A stretch of 64,000 nt of DNA, taken from Pseudanabaena minima (GTDB taxonomy: Bacteria; Cyanobacteriota; Cyanobacteriia; Pseudanabaenales; Pseudanabaenaceae). Shown here piece after piece: positions 16,570 through 24,937 of this stretch. Under the pieces are notes generated by a model. That model made no database searches and was not told where the DNA came from. It saw nothing but the letters and a program-made list of their open reading frames with translations. The translations under genes and the position numbers were made by a program. Location of the stretch: assembly GCF_051131155.1 (NCBI RefSeq), contig NZ_CP159508.1, positions 310,001 to 374,000 of the forward strand, in the 5' to 3' direction. Every line of letters starts with the position of its first letter. The stretch's first letter is position 1.

Positions 16570-17916
16570 CTATGCCTTCTTGATCTTTAGGCTGTCAAGA
16601 TAGGCTTGAGGATTTTCAGGATCGAACTTTGTACCATCAAAGAATTCCTCGATACCGCGAGAGGTGCTAGTAGGAATATCAGAGAAACCTGCTTCTTTGG
16701 CTGCTTCTCTCCAGATATCTTCACGATTGACCTTCTTAATCAAATCTTTTGCTGATGCGAGAGATTCCTTTGGTAAGAAGCCCCAACGCACACTCTCGGT
16801 GATGAACCAGAGGTCATGGCTTTGGTAGGGATAGGAAACATTGCCCTTCGCATCTTTCCAATAGAGCGTAGCCATGCTCTTGTCATCAATAACGCGACCG
16901 TCACCCATGTCATATTTGCCCATCATGGGAGCTTCAAGGATTTCTGGGTCTACACCAAAATAGTTCTTAGTAGCAACAATTTGAACTAACTCTTTGCGAT
17001 TATCGAAGTTATCGCACCATTGCTGGGCTTCCATAATCGCCTTAAGTAAAGACTTAGTTGCCTTTGGATACTTATCCACCCAATCCGCACGCATTGCTAA
17101 ATATTCTTCAGGATGTCCCTTCCAAATTTCGGCGGTGAGGGCAGGGATGAAGCCAATCTTCTCTTTGACGATACGGTAGGGCCAAGGGTCGCCTGTGCTG
17201 AAAGCATCCATTGTGCCAGTTTTCATATTGGCTACGGTTTGCGCCGCAGGAACAGTCAACAATTCGATATCTGTATCAGGATCGACTCCATTTGCTGCTA
17301 GCCAGTAACGAATCCAGAATTCTTGATTGGCTTTAGGGAAAGTGTAAGCAGCTTTAAATTTCGCTCCTTCAGATTTTGTCTTCTCAAAGAAATCCTTGGC
17401 TTTGTCGATTTTTAGGGTTATCCCTTTATCTTTATGTTTGCCTGCCACTGCGATCGCATTACCATGGGTATTTAACTGCAACAGCACATACATGGGGATT
17501 TTGAGGTTATCGGTGATAATTCCCTCGGAAATTAAATAGGGCATTGGCATTTGCCATTGACCGCCATCAATACCACCTGCGGAGGAACCAATTTTGACAT
17601 TATCTCTAGCGGCTCCCCAGTTGGCTTGTTTGGATATTTCCACATTATCCATGCCATATTTTGCGAAAAATCCTTTCTCTTTGGCAATAATTAATGGTGC
17701 TGCCTCGACAATTGGCAAGTATCCGAGACGTACTTTGGTTGTTTCGGGAACCTGTTCAGGAGGAAGACTTATTTTTGCAGCCTGAGCTGATGTAATCATT
17801 GGGGTGTCTTCAGGAGGGTTGCCAAGACATCCTTTAAGTAAGACGGAACTGAGGGCTGTAGCTCCTGCTGTAGCTAAAAAGCGTCGTCGTGAAAAGTTGT
17901 TATTGAAACCAGACAT
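16570..17916 (-). CDS. nrtA: Nitrate-binding lipoprotein NrtA
   Basis: A 448-residue solute-binding protein with a twin-arginine motif (SRRRFLATAG) and a lipobox ending LLKGC at about residue 30, so it is probably exported folded by Tat and lipid-anchored. The mature domain (RLGYLPIVEAAPLIIAKEKGFF) is the NrtA/CmpA fold and matches NrtA in length. It captures nitrate/nitrite for NrtBCD. First gene of the operon; expression is expected to be NtcA-dependent as in other cyanobacteria, but I found no good NtcA box. Confidence 0.95.
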   Translation of the reverse strand: MSGFNNNFSRRRFLATAGATALSSVLLKGCLGNPPEDTPMITSAQAAKISLPPEQVPETTKVRLGYLPIVEAAPLIIAKEKGFFAKYGMDNVEISKQANWGAARDNVKIGSSAGGIDGGQWQMPMPYLISEGIITDNLKIPMYVLLQLNTHGNAIAVAGKHKDKGITLKIDKAKDFFEKTKSEGAKFKAAYTFPKANQEFWIRYWLAANGVDPDTDIELLTVPAAQTVANMKTGTMDAFSTGDPWPYRIVKEKIGFIPALTAEIWKGHPEEYLAMRADWVDKYPKATKSLLKAIMEAQQWCDNFDNRKELVQIVATKNYFGVDPEILEAPMMGKYDMGDGRVIDDKSMATLYWKDAKGNVSYPYQSHDLWFITESVRWGFLPKESLASAKDLIKKVNREDIWREAAKEAGFSDIPTSTSRGIEEFFDGTKFDPENPQAYLDSLKIKKA

Positions 17917-18329
17917 AGTTCCACTCCTAAAACATAATAAATAGGTTTTTGAAAAAATAAGGCAGCAAAAACTAAGCTGCGATCGCTCTTGAAATTAATC
18001 TGCAATTTTGACTTGCACATTTCAAGGTAATCTCAACTCATCGCGATTTGAGAAGCTAAGTTATTTAAGATGACTTAGCGAAAATCTTTAAGAACGATTG
18101 ATTGGTTGCTATTGATATATTAGAGTTAAGCCTTAATAGAGTAAAGTCTATTATTTTTATAATTATCATAGATGATAATCTATTGAAACTGTCCTATCAA
18201 TGACTAACTTTGTTCGCACATCTCTCTAAATCCCTATAAGTAGTTATTACCAAAGAAGAAGGGAACAAGAAATTAGAGCGACTCAAGTTTTGCTATACAA
18301 TTGCCATAGCAACAACACATGAATTAAGT
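17917..18329. promoter_or_regulatory. Divergent promoter region nrtA / ndhB
   Basis: This 413-bp AT-rich spacer must hold promoters for nrtA (minus) and ndhB (plus). It contains GTA-N8-TAT at 18141-18154, one base off the NtcA consensus GTA-N8-TAC, but the spacing to a minus-strand TAATAT box is about 18 rather than 22-23 bp, so the match is weak. No open frame or hairpin repeat is present. Confidence 0.45.
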
Positions 18330-19877
18330 ATGGATACAGCAAGTCTCAATGCTCTGCTCAATAGTGGTGCGATCTTGCCAGAACTAATTGTCATTGGGAC
18401 ATTGGTGCTTGTATTGATCGTTGATCTAATTGCATCAGGACGAAAATCAGCAAATGTGCTACCTAATATTGCGATCGCTGGTTTAGTCGCCTCTACTGCT
18501 GCCCTTGTGTGGCAATGGACGGGACTAGAAAATCCGATCGCCTTTTTGGGTAGTTTTAATAGTGACAAACTCAGTATTATTTTTCGTGGCATTATTGCCC
18601 TATCTGCTCTCCTAACGATTCTCGTTTCAGTACGTTATTTAGAGCAGTCAGGCGTAGTAGTTGGCGAGTATCTAGTCATTTTGCTCAGTGCGACCCTCGG
18701 TGGTATGTTCCTCACTGGTTCCGACGAAATGGTGATGGTATTTGTCTCCCTTGAAACCCTGAGTATTTCGTCTTACTTGCTGTCGGGTTACACCAAACGC
18801 GATCCGCGCTCCAATGAAGCGGCGCTCAAATATTTATTAGTCGGTGCGGCTAGCTCGGCGATTTTCCTTTACGGGATGTCCTTGCTCTACGGACTTTCGG
18901 GCGGCGAAACCTCTCTATCGGCGATCGCTTCAAAGATTACCGTTAGCAACACGGCTCTAATCATTTCGATGGTATTTGTGATTGCGGGGATTTCCTTCAA
19001 GCTCTCGGCAGTACCTTTCCACCAATGGACACCAGACGTTTACGAAGGTTCACCTACCCCTGTAGTTGCCTTTTTGTCGATTGGCTCTAAGGTGGCAGGT
19101 TTTGGTCTAGCGCTCAGATTTTTGATTACCGCGTTTCCTCTGGCTTCTCTACAATGGCATTACGTTTTTGTCGTATTGACCATTTTGAGTATGGTCTTGG
19201 GTAATGTGGTGGCGATCGCCCAAACTAGCATGAAGCGGATGTTGGCTTATTCCTCCATCGGTCAAGCAGGTTTTGTGATGCTTGGCATGGCGATCGACTC
19301 CGAAGCTGGTTACGCCAGCATGGTGTTTTACTTGATTCTGTATCTGTTCATGAACATGGGTGCTTTCGCCTGTGTGATCCTGTTTGCTTCCCGTACAGGA
19401 ACTGACCAAATCAGTGAATACAGTGGCTTATACCAAAAAGATCCTTTGCTGACCCTCGCTTTGAGTGTTTGCCTCCTCTCACTTGGTGGTATTCCTCCTC
19501 TCGCTGGATTCTTTGGTAAGCTCTACATTTTCTGGGCAGGTTGGCAAGCTCAAGCCTATGGCTTGGTCTTACTAGCGCTAGTCATGAGTGTGGTTTCTCT
19601 CTATTACTACATCCGTGTCGTCAAGATGATGGTAGTTAAGGAGCCTCAGGAAATGTCTGAGTCGATTCGCAACTATCCTGCGATCACATGGAATCAGGTG
19701 GGTATGAAGCCTCTCCAAGCAGCGCTCGTATTTACTCTGATCTTCACAGCGATCGCAGGTATTGCGTCTAATCCTCTCTTCTCCCTATCCAATCAAGCTG
19801 TAAAAGAAACCAAGTTCCTCCAAGCTAAAGCTCCAATATCAAAACCAGTAGCGGTCTTACCAACAACTGCACAATAA
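18330..19877 (+). CDS. ndhB: NAD(P)H-quinone oxidoreductase subunit 2 (NdhB)
   Basis: The 515-residue protein is strongly hydrophobic with about 14 transmembrane helices and matches cyanobacterial NdhB (ETLSISSYLLSGY, FKLSAVPFHQWTPDVYEGSPTP, GKLYIFWAGW). It is an antiporter-like subunit of the thylakoid NDH-1 complex in cyclic electron flow, respiration and CO2 uptake. Monocistronic, ending at a strong terminator. Confidence 0.97.
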   Translation: MDTASLNALLNSGAILPELIVIGTLVLVLIVDLIASGRKSANVLPNIAIAGLVASTAALVWQWTGLENPIAFLGSFNSDKLSIIFRGIIALSALLTILVSVRYLEQSGVVVGEYLVILLSATLGGMFLTGSDEMVMVFVSLETLSISSYLLSGYTKRDPRSNEAALKYLLVGAASSAIFLYGMSLLYGLSGGETSLSAIASKITVSNTALIISMVFVIAGISFKLSAVPFHQWTPDVYEGSPTPVVAFLSIGSKVAGFGLALRFLITAFPLASLQWHYVFVVLTILSMVLGNVVAIAQTSMKRMLAYSSIGQAGFVMLGMAIDSEAGYASMVFYLILYLFMNMGAFACVILFASRTGTDQISEYSGLYQKDPLLTLALSVCLLSLGGIPPLAGFFGKLYIFWAGWQAQAYGLVLLALVMSVVSLYYYIRVVKMMVVKEPQEMSESIRNYPAITWNQVGMKPLQAALVFTLIFTAIAGIASNPLFSLSNQAVKETKFLQAKAPISKPVAVLPTTAQ

Positions 19878-19905
19878 AAAAAGGGCGCGATGCGCCCTTT
19901 TTTTT
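19876..19905 (+). terminator. Rho-independent terminator of ndhB
   Basis: AAAAAAAGGGCGC / GCGCCCTTTTTTTT with an AT-containing loop, overlapping the ndhB stop codon. GC stem followed by nine T: a canonical intrinsic terminator. Confidence 0.92.
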
Positions 19906-19970
19906 GCTAATTTTTCGGTTGTTTTGTTGTCTGTTTACTTTAATTGTCTACAGTAAACTTTCAAATAAAT

Positions 19971-21191
19971 ATGAGTATAATCATTAATCCTGAATGGACG
20001 TTTATAGAAGCACTACAAGCTGCATGGAAAGCATATAGTGGTGGAGTTGAGCTTGGAGCGCCTAATAGAGTACGTTGTCTAGAAAGATGGGCAAATGTAG
20101 TAGGTAGGGAAAGAGCTGTTTATGAACTTAATGCAGTATTGAGTGAATATGCAACCTATAAAGAAGCTGCTAAAAGTTTTGGGATGTCTGTATCTACCCT
20201 TAGCAGAATAAGAAAAAATTTCAATGCAATGCCAAGTGCAACGCTTTTCTCAACAGTTCCAAGCAAAATCGAAGAGCATATAGCATCACTAAAAAAGACT
20301 GAAAATAATATAGATGATATTGATCAAAGTTTGGAAAAGTTTCTCCAGCTTGCAAAGCAAGACAGTATTGATCCCATTGCTAGAATGATGGAAGTTTTAG
20401 TCAATCAAGATATTGAATCATCTATTCAAGAACAAACTCTTCGTCAAGTCCTTGCAATAGTTGAAAGAGCAGGAATCAATGTCATTTCTAGATTGTTCGA
20501 TTGGATTACAAATATTGCAAATATAGAAGATATTATTAATACTCTTGAGAATCTTGAGATTGATGACTTACAAAAACTAAATGCAGCAATTGGTCTAGGT
20601 AATCTCAAAAGTATTTTGTCAATCTGGCAAGTAAATCAGGAAAATAATAGCGAAGAATTTTGGCAACAAACACTCGCACAAAATTCTTTTGTATTTGCTC
20701 AGATTTTCTCATTTCCAGTAATTATTGTGGGAAATAAAGCTTACTTAGGTGGAAAAAATTTTGGAAATACTGGAGGAAATATAGTTGACTTTTTATGTGC
20801 AAATAGTTTGACTAAAGACGCTGCTCTAATAGAAATAAAAACACCTCAAACTAGGCTTCTTGGTTCCCAATATAGGGGTGATGTATATAATATTTCAAAT
20901 GATTTATCTGGGTCTGTAATTCAGATTGCCAACTACAAAAAATCATTACTTCAAAACTATACTTCTCTTATAGGTGATCAAGAAGAAAGATTTGATGTAT
21001 TCAATCCGAAGACTATCGTTATTATTGGTAATGCTCAAATTGAATTAACAGAATCAAGAAAGAGAAAATCTTTTGAATTATTTAGATCAGGATTAAGTGA
21101 TATTCAAATCATTACTTATGATGAGTTGTTTGGGAAAGTTGAGTTTCTTGTTGCTCTGTTGCAAGGTGAAATTGTTAATCATATTGGTTGA
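19971..21191 (+). CDS. Shedu-type immune nuclease (DUF4263, SduA-like)
   Basis: The 406-residue protein (ATG 19971; a TTG 27 bp upstream is possible) has an N-terminal helical part with a helix-turn-helix look (YKEAAKSFGMSVSTLSRIRK) and a helical middle. The C-terminal DUF4263 domain shows PD-(D/E)XK residues Asp273 (NIVDFLC) and Glu288-x-Lys290 (LIEIKTP). Shedu proteins are single-gene anti-phage nucleases. No HIP1 octamer occurs in the gene, unlike its housekeeping neighbours, fitting recent acquisition. It opens an accessory block containing other nuclease and toxin-like genes. Assignment of the family is good; defence activity is inferred. Confidence 0.85.
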   Translation: MSIIINPEWTFIEALQAAWKAYSGGVELGAPNRVRCLERWANVVGRERAVYELNAVLSEYATYKEAAKSFGMSVSTLSRIRKNFNAMPSATLFSTVPSKIEEHIASLKKTENNIDDIDQSLEKFLQLAKQDSIDPIARMMEVLVNQDIESSIQEQTLRQVLAIVERAGINVISRLFDWITNIANIEDIINTLENLEIDDLQKLNAAIGLGNLKSILSIWQVNQENNSEEFWQQTLAQNSFVFAQIFSFPVIIVGNKAYLGGKNFGNTGGNIVDFLCANSLTKDAALIEIKTPQTRLLGSQYRGDVYNISNDLSGSVIQIANYKKSLLQNYTSLIGDQEERFDVFNPKTIVIIGNAQIELTESRKRKSFELFRSGLSDIQIITYDELFGKVEFLVALLQGEIVNHIG

Positions 21192-21240
21192 TTTATCGTA
21201 ATATGATTAACCAATATCTATAAATTAAAGAAAAAATTAT

Positions 21241-21369
21241 ATGTTACGCCTAGAGCAGTCAGAGTAACAACACTATCAAGAATGGTTAAAGGAAGAACCT
21301 TCAGAATTAATTGCAAAACTGCGATCGCATAGGGAACAGATAAAAAAAGAACTTTTACTCATTCCGTGA
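21241..21369 (+). pseudogene. Small broken open frame ending in the 86-bp repeat
   Basis: From ATG 21241 the frame reads MLRLEQSE, an in-frame TAA at 21265, then HYQEWLKEEPSELIAKLRSH and on to KKELLLIP with a TGA at 21367. Its last 16 codons lie in the 86-bp direct repeat, and the same tail recurs at 22852-22902 without the upstream part. The second copy is thus a truncated duplicate. The parent family is not recognised. Confidence 0.5.
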
Positions 21370-21405
21370 AAATATATTTTTGACTTGGCGATCGCATTAG
21401 GCGTT
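21320..21405. repeat. 86-bp exact direct repeat, copy 1
   Basis: Identical over 86 bases to 22852-22937. It starts TGCGATCGCATAGGG and ends GCATTAGGCGTT, and includes two HIP1 sites. The copies flank the block DUF6883 - DUF4926 - HsdR-N-like. Confidence 0.95.
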
Positions 21406-21458
21406 AACACAGTTTAATTCCCAAAAGCTATAATCAGTAATGATTTGCGAATCAAATT

Positions 21459-21791
21459 ATGCTTCTGCCTACAAACGCAGCGATCGCTGAAGAAAAATTG
21501 ACAAAATATCTCTTAGTGCTTTTGCCTAAAGATGACAAATCGCAATTTCTTCAGAAAGCAGGATATACACTAGAAAACTGGCAGCAGCTAGAAATTGACC
21601 TGAGAGCGCAAATTTTGACACAACCTGCCAAATTTGTAGAAACGACAATCTATGGGAGTAAGTATAGAATTGATGCAATCCTAAGAGGAGTTAACGGAGT
21701 AGAGCTTGAAGTTACTACCATCTGGATGCTAACAAATCAACAAGCAAAGTTTGTTACCCTAGTTCCTAAACGTTTGAGTGATCGCGAGTAA
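21459..21791 (+). CDS. DUF6883 domain-containing protein
   Basis: A 110-residue protein fitting the DUF6883 pattern: LPTNAAIAEEKLTKYLL at the start, LLPKDDKSQFLQKAGY, and a C-terminal beta-strand region VEVTTIWMLTNQQAKFVTLVP. DUF6883 domains occur in standalone cyanobacterial genes and in polymorphic toxins, so a toxin-like role is possible but unproven. The stop at 21791 lies 4 bp before the start of the DUF4926 gene, so the two are cotranscribed. Confidence 0.75.
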   Translation: MLLPTNAAIAEEKLTKYLLVLLPKDDKSQFLQKAGYTLENWQQLEIDLRAQILTQPAKFVETTIYGSKYRIDAILRGVNGVELEVTTIWMLTNQQAKFVTLVPKRLSDRE

Positions 21792-21795
21792 ATAC

Positions 21796-22125
21796 ATGAA
21801 ACCTAAATTTCCTTTATTCTCAGAAGTTGTCTTGCTGCAAGATATACCCATGTATAACCTCAAACGTGGTTCAGTTGCTACGGTTGTAGAACATTATCCC
21901 ATGACTGAATTGGCGCAAGATGGTTATAGTCTTGAAGGGTTTAATATTCCAAATGTGACAGTCGAAGTTGCCGAATCACAAATTATCTCTGTCGAACAAT
22001 GGCAGAAAGAGATGGAAATATTAGAAAAACTACATCAATTAAGCGTAGTAAAACTAGTTCATTTAGAGTCGTACATCGAGAAACTATTAAGCGATGACAG
22101 TAGCGATCGACTGAAAGTATCTTAA
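21796..22125 (+). CDS. DUF4926 domain-containing protein
   Basis: A 109-residue protein whose first 60 residues (FPLFSEVVLLQDIPMYNLKRGSVATVVEHY) are the small beta-barrel DUF4926 domain. The C-terminal 40 residues are helical and atypical, possibly due to rearrangement, because a DUF433-like fragment starts in another frame before the stop. It pairs with the DUF6883 gene, an arrangement resembling a toxin-antitoxin pair. A GTG at 21778 would overlap the upstream gene; ATG 21796 is preferred. Confidence 0.7.
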   Translation: MKPKFPLFSEVVLLQDIPMYNLKRGSVATVVEHYPMTELAQDGYSLEGFNIPNVTVEVAESQIISVEQWQKEMEILEKLHQLSVVKLVHLESYIEKLLSDDSSDRLKVS

Positions 22126-22205
22126 GTGGCTATAGTCCCAAAGAAATTTTAGAAGAACTGCCAATCTTAAACCTAGAAAAAATCTATTTAGCTGAAAGTA
22201 CTCTT
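22104..22205 (+). pseudogene. C-terminal DUF433-like fragment
   Basis: In the frame of the following gene, 34 sense codons precede its ATG and read ESILSGYSPKEILEELPILN and LEKIYLAEST. This resembles the C-terminal helix-turn-helix of DUF433 antitoxin-like proteins (SPEEILEDFP-type motif). No start is present and the N-terminal half is missing, so it is a remnant fused in frame ahead of the HsdR-N-like gene. Confidence 0.5.
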
Positions 22206-22841
22206 ATGGCTGTTACACTACCTATTTCTAAAACAATTTTGTCTGTAGCGGATGTTGAAGAAAAATTTCAACTATTTCCCTGCACCGCACCTACATTTTT
22301 TAGAGAGTGGCAGGACAATTTGCCAGAACTCACTGAGATTGAAAAAGCCGCACTTGATCGCCTATTAGTCAGATTTACAGCACATAGAAGGCGTGGCATC
22401 TTAGCCGAAGGTGCTGTTGACAAGCTCATGATATCGCCATTGCTAGATTTAGTCGGATTCTATGAGCCTGAATACGAGGTGCGAACTGAAGAATCAGTTG
22501 AATTTGCCCTAGAAGGTGATGAAGAAATTTTGCGCGGTAGAATTGATACTTTAATTGTGCATGAAAAGCTATGGGTATTAGTGATTGAAGCAAAACGCAC
22601 GATTATGGCTTCATTAGCCATGCCACAAGCTTTGTCATATATGATGTGTAGCCCACAACCTGATATTCCATCATTTGGAATGATCACAAATGGTGATGAG
22701 TTTATTTTTCTGAAGGCGATCGCTCAGCCAACGCCTCTATACAGTGCTTCGAGATCGTATTCAATATTTTTTCCTACTGGCAGTCAAGATTTAGTTGAAG
22801 TGTTCCGCATATTGAAACAGATTAAAAATCTTCAGAAGTAA
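22206..22841 (+). CDS. HsdR N-terminal-like nuclease domain protein
   Basis: A 211-residue protein of the cyanobacterial family usually annotated as type I restriction endonuclease subunit R N-terminal. The PD-(D/E)XK core is visible: Asp114 in GRIDTLIVHEKLWVLVIEAKR with Glu128-x-Lys130. It has no helicase part and no HsdM/HsdS neighbour, so it is a standalone nuclease-like protein of unknown role. A paralogue with the same layout is at 41732-42382. The 86-bp repeat starts 10 bp after its stop. Confidence 0.78.
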   Translation: MAVTLPISKTILSVADVEEKFQLFPCTAPTFFREWQDNLPELTEIEKAALDRLLVRFTAHRRRGILAEGAVDKLMISPLLDLVGFYEPEYEVRTEESVEFALEGDEEILRGRIDTLIVHEKLWVLVIEAKRTIMASLAMPQALSYMMCSPQPDIPSFGMITNGDEFIFLKAIAQPTPLYSASRSYSIFFPTGSQDLVEVFRILKQIKNLQK

Positions 22842-22851
22842 TTGCTAGGGT

Positions 22852-22937
22852 TGCGATCGCATAGGGAACAGATAAAAAAAGAACTTTTACTCATTCCGTG
22901 AAAATATATTTTTGACTTGGCGATCGCATTAGGCGTT
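22852..22937. repeat. 86-bp exact direct repeat, copy 2
   Basis: Second copy of 21320-21405, joined directly to the truncated end of the IS630 remnant. Confidence 0.95.
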
Positions 22938-23387
22938 TTAGTTGTTTAAACTCTTTTCGTAGTTGCTAGTCTCTTTCTTAGTAACCGTGAATTTCTTTTT
23001 ACGGGTGAAGTTAATTTTTTGTAGTGCTTGCCTGATTAGTACTGGACTGACAGGTTTTCCCCATTTTTCAGCCATTTCTTTTTGTGTCAAATGTTCATTG
23101 GCTTCGGCAAATGCTTTGAATGCTTCTAGGTCTTTGATTTTCAGCTGTGGTTCCCGTCGATACTCATTGGGAGATAAACTTCCTTTCTCTTCTCTACGTT
23201 TTAACCACTGATCTAATGTATTTCTGCTAATGTTCAAGGTTCGGCAGACATGACTCTTTTTTTCTTCTCTGTCGATCGCTGATACTGCTTTCTCTCGTAG
23301 GTCTAAGCTGTAGGCTGCTGTCATTTTCGTTTCTTTTTCTCTCTCCTATTTCTATATTATGTCCTAAGCAAACCTTTTTGCTATATA
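22938..23387 (-). pseudogene. IS630-family transposase remnant with one element end
   Basis: The minus-strand frame 23324-22938 encodes 128 residues: the N-terminal winged helix-turn-helix of an IS630 transposase (YSLDLREKAV, RTLNISRNTLDQWLKR, NFTRKKK). The normal continuation is in another frame and reads HGY-stop-ERD-stop-QLRKEFKQL, the start of the DDE domain with two stops. The rest of the DDE domain is gone, replaced by the 86-bp repeat. Upstream of the gene, 23358-23387 (reverse: TATATAGCAAAAAGG then TTTGCTTAGGACATAA) is the element's outer end. It is inactive. Confidence 0.85.
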
Positions 23388-23398
23388 CATAAAACCAA

Positions 23399-23437
23399 AA
23401 AGACGAGTGGCGGCGCTTAGCGCCGCCACTCGTCTTT
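23399..23437. repeat. GC-core hairpin repeat
   Basis: Perfect 18-bp arms AAAGACGAGTGGCGGCGC with a TTA loop, preceded by AAAACCAAA and located next to the IS630 end. The core GGCGGCGC recurs at 9728, 26377, 33038, 41653 and 45356. Confidence 0.85.
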
Positions 23438-23638
23438 CTAGCTATCTCTTGCATTGTCATAGCATCTCTCCCTTTTTCTAAGACACTCTTTTCTCAATTA
23501 TCAAGATTATAAGGGAGTCTTTAGTGGAACTTGTGGAATTGGTACAATGCCAGAGACAATGAGGTTTTAAGATTTTTAGGAACAAGAAGCTTGGTGTTTC
23601 TTACCAACCTTCTTGTTTCTGAATCAATGTTGAAATGA

Positions 23639-24817
23639 CTAAGCAGCAACTTGCTTAGAGCTATTTTTATGTTCGCGCATGGAGTTCACAAAACGCTCGA
23701 AGAGATAATCAGCATCGTGAGGACCTGGGCTAGCTTCAGGGTGATATTGCACTGAGAAGATAGGCAAGGTTTTATGTTCTAAACCTGCGACGGTGCGATC
23801 ATTGAGGTTGATATGGGTCAACATGGCGGGAGATGCGTCAAAGGATTCTCCTGTGAGTGCAAAGCCATGATTTTGGCTGGTGATTTCCACTCGGCGATCG
23901 GCATTTTCGGCTTGGTTTTGAGCTGGTTGATTTAAGCCACGATGTCCAAACTTGAGTTTGAAAGTATCTCCACCCATTGATAAGCCCAAAATCTGATGTC
24001 CTAAGCAAATACCAAACATGGGTTTGTTAGCTTCTAGTAAAGCCTTTGCCGTTTCAATGCCTTGGGTAACTGCGGCTGGATCTCCAGGACCGTTGGATAG
24101 GAAGATGCCATCGGGATTGTAAGAAAGAATCTTCTCCGCAGAGGTATCAGCAGGAACGACGATTACACGGCAGCCGTAGCTAGCGAGTCGGCGCAAGATA
24201 TTCCGTTTTACGCCAAAGTCGATCGCCACAACTGTCAGAGTTTCGCCTGTTAACTTGGATGGTTCGATAAACTCCCATTCCGAGATAGTTTTTTCTGCCC
24301 ATTCATAAATGCGATCAGTGGAAGCTGCTTGAGCAAGATTTTGACCCTGCATGGATGGCGCTGCCTTAACCTTAGCAAGTAACACTTCAGGATCGAGGAT
24401 TTCGGTGGAGATGCCGCCATTCATTGCGCCGAGTGATCGCAACTTGCGTGTTAAAGCGCGAGTATCAATCCCTGCAATGCCGACGACATTATGAGCCTTG
24501 AGGTAATCAGGTAGAGACTGACGCGATCGCCAGTTACTTGGGACAGCCGTAATGTTACGTGCAATTACGCCGCGCACTTGTGGGCGATCGGATTCATCAT
24601 CTTCGGGAGTTACGCCTGTGTTGCCAAGTTCGGGGCAGGTGAAAGTTACAATTTGTCCTCGGTAGCTGGGATCGGTCATTACCTCTTGGTAGCCAGTCAT
24701 ACCTGTATTAAATACCACTTCACCGATCGCGGTTCCTGATGCGCCAAAGGCATAGCCACGGTAACAAGTACCATCCGCCAAGACTAAAATCGCTGCTTGC
24801 TTTGTTGCCATATTCAA
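23639..24817 (-). CDS. carA: Carbamoyl-phosphate synthase small subunit
   Basis: The 392-residue glutamine amidotransferase subunit has the CarA N-terminal domain (VVFNTGMTGYQEVMTDPSY) and a class I glutamine amidotransferase domain with nucleophile Cys in GICLGHQILG and the His/Glu pair in QYHPEASPGPHD. It supplies ammonia to CarB for carbamoyl phosphate in arginine and pyrimidine synthesis. carB is not adjacent. ATG at 24811 is an alternative start two codons in. A hairpin at 23579-23619 follows the gene. Confidence 0.96.
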   Translation of the reverse strand: MNMATKQAAILVLADGTCYRGYAFGASGTAIGEVVFNTGMTGYQEVMTDPSYRGQIVTFTCPELGNTGVTPEDDESDRPQVRGVIARNITAVPSNWRSRQSLPDYLKAHNVVGIAGIDTRALTRKLRSLGAMNGGISTEILDPEVLLAKVKAAPSMQGQNLAQAASTDRIYEWAEKTISEWEFIEPSKLTGETLTVVAIDFGVKRNILRRLASYGCRVIVVPADTSAEKILSYNPDGIFLSNGPGDPAAVTQGIETAKALLEANKPMFGICLGHQILGLSMGGDTFKLKFGHRGLNQPAQNQAENADRRVEITSQNHGFALTGESFDASPAMLTHINLNDRTVAGLEHKTLPIFSVQYHPEASPGPHDADYLFERFVNSMREHKNSSKQVAA

Positions 24818-24900
24818 ATACTCTTGCGTTGCTGTCCACTATTCAGTTACTTATTTTGGACACTAGCGATCATTCTAAACGTTATCTAGGTCACAAGATC

Positions 24901-24933
24901 AAAAAAGAGGGCTTGCAATGCAAGCCCTCTTTT
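24901..24933 (-). terminator. Rho-independent terminator after the VOC gene
   Basis: AAAAAAGAGGGCTTGC / GCAAGCCCTCTTTT with an AAT loop, 5 bp beyond the stop of the minus-strand VOC gene. The T-run for the minus strand is TTTTTT. Confidence 0.9.
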
Positions 24934-24937
24934 GTAT

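Noticed and set aside
18141..18154. NtcA-like site GTA-N8-TAT upstream of nrtA
   Set aside because: One key base differs and spacing to the nearest -10-like box is about 18 bp instead of 22-23, so not listed as an operator.
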